From Synechococcus sp. ATX 2A4 (GTDB lineage: Bacteria; Cyanobacteriota; Cyanobacteriia; PCC-6307; Cyanobiaceae), in assembly GCF_024346375.1 (NCBI RefSeq), contig NZ_JAGQCV010000011.1:53760-117759 (forward strand): 64,000 bases of DNA. Reading direction: 5' to 3'. How positions within the stretch are numbered: the stretch's first letter is position 1; each line of letters starts with the position of its first letter. Positions 41,764 through 53,681 of the stretch are shown here, in pieces. The position numbers and the translations under genes were made by a program. The notes under the pieces were generated by a model. That model was given only the letters and a program-made list of their open reading frames with translations. It was not told the origin of the DNA and did no database searches.

Positions 41764-42101
41764 TGGCGTGGAAGTCGTTCCCCGGCGGGGAGCAGCAAAG
41801 TGGGTTGGACCTTAATGGGAATCCTGCGGGTCTGACTGGTGTCGAGCCCGACGGAATTCGGCATTCGCCGGCGCGAGGGGGCGGCGGCGGGGGGTGAGCG
41901 CGGGGTGTGGCCAGGCGGGAACACAAGGGGTGAGGGAACGCCCACCCGGGGGCGGTGGCCCTTGCGGTCTCGGCGACGGTTGAACAGCCTTGGGGTGAGC
42001 AGGAGCGGCCCGGGTGCTGCAGCCGACGTTTTTTCTCCGGCACCCTCCCTACGGTGTTTTTGCTCCGTGAGCCCCTCTCCCCGCCCTTCGCCACCCTTTC
42101 C
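41764..42101. other. 338-bp divergent promoter region, no gene
   Basis: Non-coding spacer between the divergent antiporter and phosphoketolase genes, rich in G near 41875-41960. It must hold promoters for both units. Two short T-runs (GTTTTTTCTC at about 42029 and GTTTTTGCTC at about 42055) each follow G-C rich stretches, but I could not fit a clean stem before them. The upstream extension of the phosphoketolase frame through this region is Cys/Arg-rich and unconserved. No RNA gene identified. Confidence 0.6.
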
Positions 42102-44555
42102 ATGACGATCAGCTCGGCCAGCGCACTGGGCCTAAAGAAGGAAACGGGAGCGAAGGCCCCGCTTGAGGCCTTGGAACTGCAACAGCTCGACGCCTGGTGG
42201 CGGGCGGCCAACTACCTGGCCGTGGGGATGATCTACCTGCAGGCCAACCCGCTGCTGCGCGAACCCCTGCGGCATGAGCACATCAAGAACCGGTTGCTGG
42301 GCCACTGGGGCTCCAGTCCGGGCCAGGCGTTCATCTGGGCCCATGCCAACCGCCTGATCCGCGCCCACGGCCTGGAGATGATCTACCTGTCGGGGCCTGG
42401 CCATGGCGCCCCCGGCGTGCTCGGCCCCGCCTACCTCGACGGCAGCTACAGCGAGATCTATCCCGATAAATCCCAGGACGCCGACGGGCTGCGCCGCTTC
42501 TTCAAGCAGTTCTCCTTTCCCGGCCACATCGGCAGCCATTGCACCCCGGAAACCCCCGGCTCGATCCATGAAGGCGGCGAGCTCGGCTACGTGCTCTCGC
42601 ACGCCTGCGGCGCTGTGTTCGACAACCCCAACCTGATCGCTCTGGCCTGCGTGGGCGACGGCGAAGCGGAAACCGGCCCGCTGGCCACCTCCTGGCATGT
42701 CAACAAATTCCTCAACCCGATCAGCGACGGCGCCGTGCTGCCGGTGCTGCACCTGAACGGCTACAAGATCGCCAACCCCTCGCTGCTGGCCCGCATCAGC
42801 CACGACGAGCTGGAAAGCCTGATGCGGGGCTACGGCTGGACGCCGCTGTTCGTGGAAGGGCACGAGCCGGAGGCCATGCACCAGGCGATGGCCGCGGCCA
42901 TGGATGAGGCGGTGGACCGGATCCTCACCGCCCGCGCCCAGGCGCGCCAGAGCGGCGACGCGTTCCGGCCCGCCTGGCCGATGATCGTGCTGCGCTCGCC
43001 CAAGGGCTGGACCGGTCCCACCGAGCTGAACGGCAAAAAACTGGAAGGGTTCTGGCGCTCCCACCAGGTGCCCCTGCCGGCCCCCAACAAGGACCCCGAG
43101 CAGCTGCAGATGCTGGAGAGCTGGCTGCGCAGCTACCGCCCCGAGGAGCTGTTCGATGAAAACGGCACCTTGAGGCCCGAGCTGAAGGCTCTCTCTCCCA
43201 CCGGCGAACGGCGCATGGGCTCCAGCCCCCATGCCAACGGCGGCCTGCTGCGCCGCAAGCTGCGCCTGCCGCCGATGGAAACCTACGAAGTGCGGGTGGA
43301 TCACCCCGGCCAGATCGAGCACGAGAACACGGCGCCCCTGGGCGAGCTGCTGCGCGACACGATCTCCCGCAACCCCGACAGCATGCGCGTGTTCGGCCCC
43401 GACGAAACCGCCTCCAACCGCCTGCAGGCGATCTATGAGGTGAGCAAGAAGGTGTGGATGGAGGAGATCCTGCCGGAGGACAGCGGCGGCAGTGAACTGG
43501 CCCGCAACGGCCGGGTGGTGGAAATGCTCTCGGAGCACACGCTGGTGGGAATGATGGAGGGTTACCTGCTCACGGGCCGCAACGGCCTGTTCCACACCTA
43601 CGAGGCCTTCGCCCACGTGATCGCCTCAATGTTCAACCAGCACGCCAAATGGCTGGAATCGTGCATCCACCACGCCCCCTGGCGGGCACCGATTGCCCCC
43701 TGGAACTGCCTGATCTCCTCCACCGTGTGGCGGCAGGACCACAACGGCTTCACCCACCAGGATCCCGGCTTCATCGACCTGGCCGGCAACAAGAGCGGTG
43801 AGGTGGTGCGGGTGTATCTGCCGGCCGATGCCAACTGCCTGCTGGCGGTGGCCGAGGAGGCGTTCCTGGAGCCCAACGTCTGCAACGTGATCGTCTCCGA
43901 CAAGCAGAAGCACCTGCAGTACTTCACGCTGGAGCAGGCGCGGCGCCACGTGGCCAAGGGAATCGGCATCGTGTCTTGGGCCAGCAACGATGATGACGGC
44001 ACCGCACCGGATGAGCCTGATGTGGTGATGGCCTGCGCCGGCGACATCCCCAGCAAGGAGACCCTGGCGGCCGTGGAGATCCTGCGCCACCAGATTCCCA
44101 CCCTGAAGATCCGCGTGATCAATGTGGTGAAGCTGTTCGCTCTCACCAAGCCCAGCGAGCACCCGCATGGCCTCTCCGACCGCGACTTCGACGGCCTGTT
44201 CACCACGGACAAGCCGGTGATCTTCAACTTCCACGGCTATCCGTGGCTGATTCACCGCCTCACGTATCACCGCAGCAACCACGCCAACATGCACGTGCGG
44301 GGCTACAAGGAGAAGGGCAACATCAACACGCCACTGGAGCTGGCGATGAACAACCAGATCGACCGCTTCAATCTGGTGATCGACGTGATCGACCGGGTGC
44401 CCGCGCTGGGATCACGGGCCGCCCACGTCAAGGAGCGGATGAAGGAAGAGATCCTGCGGCACCGCGCCTACGCCCACATCCACGGCATGGACACCCCCGA
44501 AGTGACCAACTGGCGCTGGAGCCTTCCGGCCCCGTCGGTAGCACCAGGCGCCTGA
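42102..44555 (+). CDS. xfp: phosphoketolase (xylulose-5-P/fructose-6-P)
   Basis: Thiamine-diphosphate enzyme splitting xylulose 5-phosphate or fructose 6-phosphate with phosphate into acetyl phosphate plus GAP or erythrose 4-phosphate. 817 residues, typical length. Landmarks: [60 protein letters not shown] (ThDP/Mg site), [18 protein letters not shown], and [20 protein letters not shown]. The ATG at 42102 ([16 protein letters not shown]) agrees with the family. It heads an xfp-glgP-ackA run on one strand with short spacers. Confidence 0.97.
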   Translation: MTISSASALGLKKETGAKAPLEALELQQLDAWWRAANYLAVGMIYLQANPLLREPLRHEHIKNRLLGHWGSSPGQAFIWAHANRLIRAHGLEMIYLSGPGHGAPGVLGPAYLDGSYSEIYPDKSQDADGLRRFFKQFSFPGHIGSHCTPETPGSIHEGGELGYVLSHACGAVFDNPNLIALACVGDGEAETGPLATSWHVNKFLNPISDGAVLPVLHLNGYKIANPSLLARISHDELESLMRGYGWTPLFVEGHEPEAMHQAMAAAMDEAVDRILTARAQARQSGDAFRPAWPMIVLRSPKGWTGPTELNGKKLEGFWRSHQVPLPAPNKDPEQLQMLESWLRSYRPEELFDENGTLRPELKALSPTGERRMGSSPHANGGLLRRKLRLPPMETYEVRVDHPGQIEHENTAPLGELLRDTISRNPDSMRVFGPDETASNRLQAIYEVSKKVWMEEILPEDSGGSELARNGRVVEMLSEHTLVGMMEGYLLTGRNGLFHTYEAFAHVIASMFNQHAKWLESCIHHAPWRAPIAPWNCLISSTVWRQDHNGFTHQDPGFIDLAGNKSGEVVRVYLPADANCLLAVAEEAFLEPNVCNVIVSDKQKHLQYFTLEQARRHVAKGIGIVSWASNDDDGTAPDEPDVVMACAGDIPSKETLAAVEILRHQIPTLKIRVINVVKLFALTKPSEHPHGLSDRDFDGLFTTDKPVIFNFHGYPWLIHRLTYHRSNHANMHVRGYKEKGNINTPLELAMNNQIDRFNLVIDVIDRVPALGSRAAHVKERMKEEILRHRAYAHIHGMDTPEVTNWRWSLPAPSVAPGA

Positions 44556-44603
44556 CCCGGCGCCTTCTCTCCCCACTTCCGCGCCCCCTACCCGCCCCTC
44601 TCG

Positions 44604-47141
<2,538 letters not shown>

Positions 47142-47171
47142 GCCGGAGGCAGTGAAGCAGCGGAGGCCTTG

Positions 47172-48233
47172 ATGGAGCCCAGCAGCGCAACACAGGCGGC
47201 AGATCTGGTGCTGGTGCTCAACGTGGGCAGCTCCAGCCTCAAGGCCTGCCTGATCGACCCGGCCGGCACGCGGCTCTGGCAGGACCAGCGCCCCTGGGAT
47301 CCCGCCACGGCAGACGAGGCCCTGGCGTCGTTTTTGCCGGAAGCGCTGGCCCCATGGCGCCAGCGGCTGCTGCTCACCGCCCACCGGGTGGTGCACGGCG
47401 GTGGCGCGCTCACGGCGCCCACCCGAATCACCCCAGCGCAGGAGGCGACCCTGGAGGCGCTGGTGCCGCTGGCCCCCCTGCACAACGGGCCGGCGCTGGT
47501 GGTGATCCGCTGGATGATGCGCTGGCTGCCTCAGCTGCCGCAGTGGGCCTGCTTCGACACCGCCTTTCACAGCACCCTGCCACCAGCGGCCTTCACCTAC
47601 GCCATCCCCGCCGCCTGGCGCGCTGAGGGATTGCGGCGCTTCGGCTTTCATGGGCTCAACCACCAGCACGTGAGCGAAGTGGTGGCGGTGCCGCGGCTGA
47701 TCAGCTGCCACCTGGGGGCGGGTTGCTCCCTGGCGGCGGTGCGCGACGGCGTCAGCATCGACACCACGATGGGCTTCACGCCGCTGGAGGGGCTGGTGAT
47801 GGCCAGCCGCAGCGGCTCTGTGGATCCCGGCCTGCTGCTTGATCGCCTGCGGCAGGGCATGAGCGCCGCTGAGCTCGATCACGCCCTGCAGCATGAGAGC
47901 GGCCTGCGCGGGCTCTCGGAGCTGAGCGGTGACATGCGCACCCTGCGGCAGGCGGCGGCGGCGGGCCACGCCGGGGCCCAGCTGGCGCTGGAGGTGTTCC
48001 TGCACCGGCTACTTCAGGGCATCGGCGCCATGGCCGCCAGCCTTGGAGGAGTGGAGGCGATTGCCCTCAGCGGCGGCATCGGCCAGAACGATGCACTGCT
48101 GGAGCAGGAGCTGCGGGAGCGCCTGGCCTGGCTGCAGCCGTTTGACCTGCTGAGGGTTGCCGCCGATGAGGAGGGCATGGCCGCCCGCCTCTGCCGCCGT
48201 GCCAGCAACGGCACGGGGCCAACCGAAACCTGA
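47172..48233 (+). CDS. ackA: acetate kinase
   Basis: Converts acetyl phosphate and ADP to acetate and ATP. 353 residues, about 40 shorter than typical AckA; the shortening seems spread over loops. N-terminal NVGSSSLKACLID is the phosphate-1 loop, then AHRVVHGGG, PLAPLHNGPALVVIRWM, FDTAFHSTLPP, RRFGFHGLNHQHV, SCHLGAGCSLAAVRDG and ALSGGIGQND. All catalytic landmarks are present. ATG at 47172; a TTG one codon upstream is less likely. With xfp it completes the phosphoketolase-acetate route, and pta is not needed. Confidence 0.93.
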   Translation: MEPSSATQAADLVLVLNVGSSSLKACLIDPAGTRLWQDQRPWDPATADEALASFLPEALAPWRQRLLLTAHRVVHGGGALTAPTRITPAQEATLEALVPLAPLHNGPALVVIRWMMRWLPQLPQWACFDTAFHSTLPPAAFTYAIPAAWRAEGLRRFGFHGLNHQHVSEVVAVPRLISCHLGAGCSLAAVRDGVSIDTTMGFTPLEGLVMASRSGSVDPGLLLDRLRQGMSAAELDHALQHESGLRGLSELSGDMRTLRQAAAAGHAGAQLALEVFLHRLLQGIGAMAASLGGVEAIALSGGIGQNDALLEQELRERLAWLQPFDLLRVAADEEGMAARLCRRASNGTGPTET

Positions 48234-48236
48234 CGC

Positions 48237-48713
48237 TCAGCTGCGATCGGGCAGATCGGGGGTCTGGTGCAGGAGGCGGTTGAGGCGCAGGCGATCGGCG
48301 TTGAGGGGATCGGGAGCCAGTTCACCGGCCGTTTCCCGGAACTTCTGCTCCACCTCCTCCGGCACCCGCACATCAAAGATGCGCTCCATCAGTGCTTCGA
48401 TCGAAAAGAGGTGGGCGTTGATGTTTTCGAGATCGCCGATCGCCTGCTGCAGGCTGTCCTGCTCGGGAGCGTCGTCATCAGACGCCAGGTTGTCGGGCGC
48501 GGCGGCAGCAGGGGCAGCCGCTGGGTCGGTGGCGTCGTCACCGTGTGTTTTCTGCAGCTCTTCCAGCACGCGGCCCGCCAGGGTGCGGAAGGCCTGAAGG
48601 GCAGCCCAGTTGAGCTCCTGCTGCTGACGCAGGCTGGGATTTTCGCGGATCAGTCGGTCGTGCTCCCGATAGAAACGCTGACAATCAGGGCATTGGCAGG
48701 GCTCTTCGGGCAC
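48237..48713 (-). CDS. hypothetical protein with CxCxxC N-terminus
   Basis: 158-residue protein with the Cys cluster CQCPDCQRFY at residues 6-15, likely a small metal or zinc knuckle. A helical segment follows, then an acidic Ala/Pro/Asp linker (about 65-85) and a C-terminal domain containing DLENINAHLFSIEALMERIF and VRVPEEVEQKFRETAGEL. The product looks like a conserved cyanobacterial hypothetical, but I cannot name a family. GTG start at 48713. It lies tail to tail with ackA, three bases apart. Confidence 0.7.
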   Translation of the reverse strand: MPEEPCQCPDCQRFYREHDRLIRENPSLRQQQELNWAALQAFRTLAGRVLEELQKTHGDDATDPAAAPAAAAPDNLASDDDAPEQDSLQQAIGDLENINAHLFSIEALMERIFDVRVPEEVEQKFRETAGELAPDPLNADRLRLNRLLHQTPDLPDRS

Positions 48714-48768
48714 CGCGCTCCCTTGGTTCTTCTCAGCCCATCATGCCATTGGACGCCAACCTCTGCCG

Positions 48769-49110
48769 TCAGGCCAGATCGATGCAGGAATCCCCGCTGA
48801 AGTCGTCGTCACCGAAGGGGTCGCCATCCTCCACCTGGGCGGCGGGCAGTGGGATTTCGATCGTGCTCACCACCTGAATCACATCCCGCAGCCGCATCGA
48901 ATCGGCGAACCAGCTCATCGCTTGCTCCATATCGCCACGCCGCTCGGCTTCACCGGCCTGATCCTCGTGCGCCTCGGTGAGCAGGGCGAGCCAGCAGAGG
49001 CAACGGGCCTGCACCACCGAAAGATCAAGCTCATCGGGCTGGCCGGTGGCGATCCGTTCGCTCTCCTGCTGCACCAACAGCCTCAGCCGCAGATCATGGA
49101 GCTGGGTCAT
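48769..49110 (-). CDS. small acidic hypothetical protein
   Basis: 113 residues, soluble and helical. ATG start at 49110; the body contains VVQARCLCWLALLTEAHEDQ and RRGDMEQAMSWFADSMRLRD, and the tail is acidic (EDGDPFGDDDFSGDSCIDLA). The tail ending resembles phosphorelay or degron-like acidic tails but no function can be assigned. It lies 55 bases upstream of the Cys-cluster protein on the same strand, so the two may be one transcript. Confidence 0.7.
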   Translation of the reverse strand: MTQLHDLRLRLLVQQESERIATGQPDELDLSVVQARCLCWLALLTEAHEDQAGEAERRGDMEQAMSWFADSMRLRDVIQVVSTIEIPLPAAQVEDGDPFGDDDFSGDSCIDLA

Positions 49111-49298
49111 GCTCAGAAAACGACCTCGCCTACACTAGCGGCGGTGGCGATTTGCAGCACGGCACCAGCGGTAGTGCCCGCTACCCCTCGAAAACATTCT
49201 GCAGCAGCGAAGAGTGGCAGTGAACCCTGCCAGCAACCTTGTGCTGGCGCAGGTGGAGCATGGGCCGTTGAGGAGGTTGCCGCGGTTCCAGCTCAGCT

Positions 49299-49982
49299 TC
49301 AAGCGCTCAGCGCCCCAAGGCCCAGCGCGTCGCGCCAGGTGCTCAACGGGCGCTCCCAGTGGTCTTCGAAGCGCTGGGCAATCACCAGAGAGCCGGCCGA
49401 GAGGCCCATGGCGAAACCGTTGCTCAGGGCCTGCAGCAGCGGGGCGATCGGCTCATCGTCCTGGAGCGTTTTCAGCAGCCCGCCGAAAATCAGCATCACC
49501 GCCAGCGGGGAGCGCACCTGGGCCAGGTTGAAGGCCTGCAGACCGAGCTCACCCACCCCATCGGTGCCGAAGCCGGTGAGCACGTGCACGATGTCGTGGG
49601 TCTCCCTCAGGCGGTGCACCAGTTAGTCGGAGTTGGAGGTGATCGGCGCAGGATCAAGCAGCGCCTCCGGGGACAGGCCCTGCTCGCTCAGATGCCGGGC
49701 ATAGGCATGGCCGAGGCTGCCGGCCGGCATGGCTTCAAGCGCCTCAAGATCCAGCGGTTGTGGTCGCCAACCTTCTGCCACCAACGCCGCCATCTGCGGA
49801 TTGGCGAGCAGATGGCGGTGCATCTGATTGGACAGCGGACTGTTCTGCAGACTCCGCACCACCGCAAACACGCTGTCGAGCTGGTCGGGGTTGCGCAGAA
49901 AGCCGCTCAGGGCCGCCACCATGCGCAGCGACTGCAGGCGCTGGGGAAGGTTGAACATGGAAGCGTGGATGATTGCAACCAT
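49299..49982 (-). pseudogene. Coq4-family gene with one in-frame stop
   Basis: Reading from ATG 49982 (or ATG 49958, MFNLPQRLQSLRMVAALSGF) gives 119 codons, then TAA at 49625-49623, then the same frame continues LVHRLRETHDIVHVLTGFG for another ~108 residues. The second part holds the H-D-x-x-H metal motif and the AQVRSPLAVMLIFGGLL helix of Coq4-like proteins (PF05019), which act in quinone synthesis complexes. Replacing TAA by TAC/TAT (Tyr) restores a full-length protein of about 227 residues. This is a nonsense mutation, a base-call error or, less likely, readthrough. Confidence 0.78.
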
Positions 49983-50365
49983 GTTGCCACCGTTGTGACG
50001 GGCGGCCGGCGCAGATCACCGTGATCCCAATACCCGCCGAGGGATACGTCGATCCATGAACTCCACGGCACATGCAATGGCAAGGCAAACAACATCACCA
50101 CAACTGCACCGCAGGTGTTGACTCTGCTGCAGTGACCAGCGCAGTCATCGCGAATGGGTAAGATCGCACCAGGAGAACAGTGCCAACGACAGACTGCAGA
50201 CCAGGCGAACAGTGCCAACAGCAGACTGCAAGCCAGGAGAACAGCGAGTCTGGCGAACAGCGGTGTTTGCGAAGTGGAGATAATCTGGCTGCACCGGAGT
50301 TCACGGTTGGTTGCCGAAGGCACAGCCGCACCCATCAGTCCCTTCCGCTGGCTGAGAGCCATCCC
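49983..50365. other. 383-bp intergenic region with tandem repeats
   Basis: Non-coding stretch between the Coq4-like gene and cytochrome b561. The upper part (to about 50165) is unremarkable. The 50169-50262 part consists of 32-bp tandem units, listed separately. The b561 frame is open through the repeat but encodes Gln/Ser/Glu-rich filler. The b561 promoter should lie here. Confidence 0.6.
50169..50262. repeat. 32-bp tandem repeat upstream of cytochrome b561
   Basis: Two nearly identical 32-bp units start CCAGGAGAACAGTGCCAACG (50169) and CCAGGCGAACAGTGCCAACA (50201); each ends AGACTGCAGA/AGACTGCAAG. A third, diverged copy starts CCAGGAGAACAGCGAG (50233) and ends in TGGCGAACAGCG. There are no spacers, so it is not a CRISPR array. 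The units contain GCC-AA-GCA-like imperfect symmetry only. Confidence 0.85.
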
Positions 50366-50959
50366 ATGAGCCAAGACCTCACCACTGCCCGAAGACCACG
50401 GTTCACCTCGGCCTTTCAGCGACTGATGTCGGTGCATTGGTGGATGGCAGGGCTCTATCTGTTGTTATTCAGCGGCGGCGCCTTCATGGCCCAGCTGAGT
50501 CGCGAGGTGTCCTTTCGTGGCTCTCTTTACGACATCCACAAATCGATCGGCCTGCTCACCATCGCCCTGCTGCTCTGGCGGATCGTGGTGCTGCTTCAGG
50601 TGTGGTGGAAGAAGTACACCCGGCATCTGCCACGGTTGAGCCCGAAGTGGTGGCGCAACACGCTGCTCCATCTCTTCCTGTATGGCTTCATGGTGGTGGT
50701 TCCACTGGCCGGATTGCTGCTGTCCAATTCGTTCAAGGCAGGCAATGTCGCCTTCTTCGGCCTTGTGATTCCCGATCTGTTTCCTGAAAATAAGGCGATG
50801 GTGGATCTGGGCCGCAACCTGCACTTCTGGCTCTCTTACACCTTCCTGGCCTTCATCGTTCTGCACACGCTCGCCCAGTGGCGCGTGGTGCAGGCCAACC
50901 TGCGCCGGCTGGGCGACAGCATCAAGCGCCTGCGGGCCTCAGGGGTTGTTTCCCACTGA
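50366..50959 (+). CDS. cytochrome b561 domain protein
   Basis: 197-residue four-helix membrane protein of the bacterial cytochrome b561 family, a diheme b-type cytochrome moving electrons between quinones and other carriers. The first helix contains LMSVHWWMAGLYLLLFSGG with the His ligand; other His residues are in YDIHKSIGLLTIALLLWRI, LLHLFLYGFMVVVPLAG and LHFWLSYTFLAFIVLHTLAQ. ATG at 50366 (MSQDLTTARRPRFT) opens the conserved part; the upstream open frame covers the tandem repeat and is rejected. The final helix is followed by a basic tail. Confidence 0.88.
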   Translation: MSQDLTTARRPRFTSAFQRLMSVHWWMAGLYLLLFSGGAFMAQLSREVSFRGSLYDIHKSIGLLTIALLLWRIVVLLQVWWKKYTRHLPRLSPKWWRNTLLHLFLYGFMVVVPLAGLLLSNSFKAGNVAFFGLVIPDLFPENKAMVDLGRNLHFWLSYTFLAFIVLHTLAQWRVVQANLRRLGDSIKRLRASGVVSH

Positions 50960-51349
50960 AGCGTCGGCATCGGCCTGAAGCGGTCGGCATCGGCGCTCCG
51001 AACGGGTCGGCTTCCTTCAGGCACTCCTGTTGCTGAAGAGCGCGCCGTACCGGCTGGTGTGGCGCCAGGTCGATCGGCAATCCAAAGCACCCGGCCGTGG
51101 GTATGTGCTGTGATCCCGTCCATCCCTCCGTGCTGACAGCTACCTCCCCTCTCAGCGCCTGTGCCCTGGTGCGTGCCCGGGCAGGCATGCGCTGCCCGGG
51201 CGGGGGTTGTGGCACCAGGCAAGCGGGGAAGGTCGGTGGCTGCAGCGCGGCTCGCTGATGCTGCTCATCCCAGCGTCAACGGGCTCGCTGCCACGGCCTG
51301 GTCAGAGGGTGCCGGTGCCGATTGCGATGCCGACAGGCAGAGGTGCCGA
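50960..51349. other. 390-bp intergenic region before VTT-pst operon
   Basis: No gene supported. Near 50961-50995 the string GTCGGCATCGGC occurs twice as a direct repeat, and a compound stem-loop lies at 51165-51219 (listed separately). The region should contain the promoter of the VTT-pstSCAB unit, but no Pho-box-like array of TTAA-containing 8-mers was recognised. Confidence 0.55.
51165..51219. promoter_or_regulatory. two-tier inverted repeat (stem-loop) before VTT gene
   Basis: Outer arms CCTGGTGC (51165-51172) and GCACCAGG (51212-51219) are fully complementary. Nested inside, TGCCCGGGCA (51174-51183) pairs with TGCCCGGGC (51193-51201), with a GGCATGCGC loop. The stem is interrupted by an asymmetric GGGGGTTG bulge. 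It could be a factor-independent-like terminator of the b561 gene lacking a T-run, or a structured leader or operator for the pst-side operon. Confidence 0.6.
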
Positions 51350-51949
51350 ATGATGAGCAGCGACTTCGATCCAGCGCTGTTGCACCATCCGGCCGGGAAG
51401 GTGCTGTTCGTGCTGGCCTACGCCGTGGCAGAACTGCTGCTGTTGCCGGCGGCACCGGCCACGGTCCTGGCCGGCAGCGTCTACGGCCTGGCGCTGGGGT
51501 CGGCCTTGGTGGTGCTCGGGGCGTCGCTCGGGGCCATGGCGGTGTTCACGCTGGCCCGGTGTTGGCTGCGCCCCCAGGCCAGCCGCTGGCTGGAGCGCTC
51601 CCGGCACCTGGCGGTCCTGCGCCGGGTGGTGAGCCAGGAAGGCCTGCGGGTGCTGCTGCTGGCCCGCCTCTCACCGGTGCTGCCCTTCAGCCTCCTGAAC
51701 GTGGCCTACGGCCTCAGCGACATCCCCCCACTCACCTTCGCCCTCGGGCTGATCGGCATCGTGCCCGGCACGGTGCTCTATGTGGCGCTGGGCTCGGCCG
51801 TTGCCGGGGCTGGTGCCGATGCCGGGACCAGCGTCGGGGCGCGAGGCCTGCGCCTGATCGGACTGCTGGCCACCCTGGCCTGCGCCCTGCTCCTGGCGCG
51901 CCGGTTGCTGCCCGGCTCGGCTTCAAGCCAGTCCCAGACCCATCCCTGA
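51350..51949 (+). CDS. VTT/TVP38-TMEM64 family membrane protein
   Basis: 199 residues with about five hydrophobic segments. The stretch LLLPAAPATVLAGSVYGLALGSALVVLGASLGAMA followed by LLARLSPVLPFSLLNVAYGLSDIPPLTFALG and LIGIVPGTVLYVALGS is the VTT (DedA-like/TMEM64) core. ATG at 51350 has a GAGG-like site upstream. Function of the family is unsettled (lipid scramblase or transporter-like). It sits 18 bases upstream of pstS and is paired in this island with a second VTT domain fused to an oxidoreductase. Confidence 0.85.
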   Translation: MMSSDFDPALLHHPAGKVLFVLAYAVAELLLLPAAPATVLAGSVYGLALGSALVVLGASLGAMAVFTLARCWLRPQASRWLERSRHLAVLRRVVSQEGLRVLLLARLSPVLPFSLLNVAYGLSDIPPLTFALGLIGIVPGTVLYVALGSAVAGAGADAGTSVGARGLRLIGLLATLACALLLARRLLPGSASSQSQTHP

Positions 51950-51967
51950 ATCCTGTGTTCCCTTCCC

Positions 51968-52834
51968 ATGACTGTTCAGCCAAAGGCAAGGCCACCGCAT
52001 TCCTCGGGGCGACAGCAACGGCCAGCGATCCGCCGGGCCGTGGCCGGCCTGGCTCTGGTGGCAGCTGTGGCGGGCTGCAGCGCGGCCCGCGAACTGAAGC
52101 TCAGCCTCAGCGGATCCAGCACGGTGGCCCCCCTCGCCGCCGAGATCGCAAAGCGCTACGAGGCCAGCCATCCCGGCACCCGCGTCGATGTACAGACCGG
52201 TGGCTCCTCCCGGGGGATCGCCGACGCGCGCAGCGGCACCGCCCAGATCGGTCTGGTGTCCAGGGCGCTCAGGCCGGAGGAGGCGGATCTGGTGGCCACC
52301 ACGATCGGGATCGACGGGATCGCCCTGATCGTCAACGGCGCCAATCCGGTGCGCAGCCTCAGCGACGACCAGATCCGGGCGGTGTACACCGGGGCGATCA
52401 GCAACTGGCGGCAGCTGGGCGGAGCGGATGCCCCCATCACGGTGGTGACCAAGGCGGAGGGGCGCTCCACCCTGGAGCTGTTCCTCGAGCACTTCCGGCT
52501 CGACAACCGCCGGATCAGGGCGTCGGTGGTGATCGGCGACAACCAGCAGGGCATCCTCACGGTGGCCGGCGATCCCCATGCGCTCGGCTACGTGTCGATC
52601 GGCACCGCCAGCCAGGAGGCAACGGCGGGAACCCCCATCCGGCTGTTGCCCCTGGCCGGCATCGCGCCCACCTTGGAGAACGTGCGCTCCGGGCGCTACC
52701 CGCTCTCCCGGCCCCTGAATCTGGTGATCCAGCCGCCGCCGGCGGCCGGGGTGGCCCCCTTTCTCGCCTTTGCCCGCTCCCCCGAGGTGCACGATCTTGT
52801 TGAAGCCCAGTACTTCGTTCCACCGGCACGCTGA
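51968..52834 (+). CDS. pstS: phosphate ABC transporter substrate-binding protein PstS
   Basis: 288 residues. After a basic start, ALVAAVAGCSAARE gives a lipobox (Cys at about residue 37), so it is a membrane-anchored periplasmic lipoprotein. The mature part begins LKLSLSGSSTVAPLAAEIAK and has TGGSSRGIADARSGTAQIG, YTGAISNWRQLGG and NQQGILTVAGDPHALGY, which match the PstS phosphate-binding fold. It is shorter than typical marine PstS (~320-350). Whether it discriminates against arsenate is unknown. It is first of the pstSCAB block, 18 bases after the VTT gene. Confidence 0.88.
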   Translation: MTVQPKARPPHSSGRQQRPAIRRAVAGLALVAAVAGCSAARELKLSLSGSSTVAPLAAEIAKRYEASHPGTRVDVQTGGSSRGIADARSGTAQIGLVSRALRPEEADLVATTIGIDGIALIVNGANPVRSLSDDQIRAVYTGAISNWRQLGGADAPITVVTKAEGRSTLELFLEHFRLDNRRIRASVVIGDNQQGILTVAGDPHALGYVSIGTASQEATAGTPIRLLPLAGIAPTLENVRSGRYPLSRPLNLVIQPPPAAGVAPFLAFARSPEVHDLVEAQYFVPPAR

Positions 52835-53681
52835 CCGGCCGCTGCTGTGGACGCTGCGGCTGCTCTCGGCGGTGGCGGCCCTGATCGTGGCCCTGATCCT
52901 GCTGTTCGTGCTGCGCGAGGCCTGGCCCGCCCTGCTGCAGCTCGGGCCGGCGCACTTCCTGCGCGATCCCGGCTGGCATCCCGCCAGCGGGGATGGCGAT
53001 GCCGACTACGGCCTGCTGCCAATGCTGGCCGGCACCCTGCTCTCCAGCGGCGGGGCCGTGCTGCTGGCCGCGCCGCTGGGCCTGGGCTCGGCATTGTTCG
53101 CCACCAGCTATGGCCCACCCCGGTTGCGCGGGCCGCACCGGCAGCTGCTGCAGCTGCTGGGCGGCATCCCCTCGGTGGTGGTGGGGTTCTGGGGGCTGGT
53201 GGTGCTCACCCCGCTGATCCGCCAGTGGCACCCGCCCGGCCAGAGCCTGCTGGCCGGCATTCTCTGCCTCACGGTGATGATCCTGCCCACCTCCGCCATG
53301 CTCAGCGAACAGGCGCTGCGCGACGTGCCCGCCGGATCGCTGCAGGCCGCCGCCGCCCTGGGGCTGTCGCGCCGGGCCACCCTGGAGGGGGTGGTGCTGC
53401 CAGTTGCCCGGGGTGGGCTGCTCAGTGCGGTGGTGCTGGCCAGCGGCCGGGCCCTGGGGGAAACCATGGCCGTGCTGATGGTGGCCGGCAACGTGATTCA
53501 GGTGCCGGCCACCTTGTTCGATCCGGTGCGCACGCTCACGGCCAACATTGCCCTCGAGCTCGGCTATGCCCTCGAGCTGCACCGCTCGGTGCTGTTCGTG
53601 GGTGGGCTGGTGCTGATGGGGGTGGTGGCGGTGGTGATGGCCCTGGCGGCCGGCCTGCGGAGCAGCCCCGGCCATGGCTAA
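52800..53681 (+). CDS. pstC: phosphate ABC transporter permease PstC
   Basis: About 293 residues with six membrane helices. The first helix is LLWTLRLLSAVAALIVALIL; the EAA-loop region is ATLEGVVLPVARGGLLSAVVLASGRALGETMAVLMV, typical of PstC. Start is unclear because no ATG precedes the first helix; TTG at 52800 (or 52797), giving MLKPSTSFHRHADRPLLW, is the best candidate and overlaps the pstS end by about 35 bases. The 3' end overlaps pstA by 8 bases. Confidence 0.9.
   Translation: MKPSTSFHRHADRPLLWTLRLLSAVAALIVALILLFVLREAWPALLQLGPAHFLRDPGWHPASGDGDADYGLLPMLAGTLLSSGGAVLLAAPLGLGSALFATSYGPPRLRGPHRQLLQLLGGIPSVVVGFWGLVVLTPLIRQWHPPGQSLLAGILCLTVMILPTSAMLSEQALRDVPAGSLQAAAALGLSRRATLEGVVLPVARGGLLSAVVLASGRALGETMAVLMVAGNVIQVPATLFDPVRTLTANIALELGYALELHRSVLFVGGLVLMGVVAVVMALAAGLRSSPGHG

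Noticed and set aside
50169..50262. CRISPR array
   Set aside because: Units are adjacent with no unique spacers, and no cas genes lie nearby.
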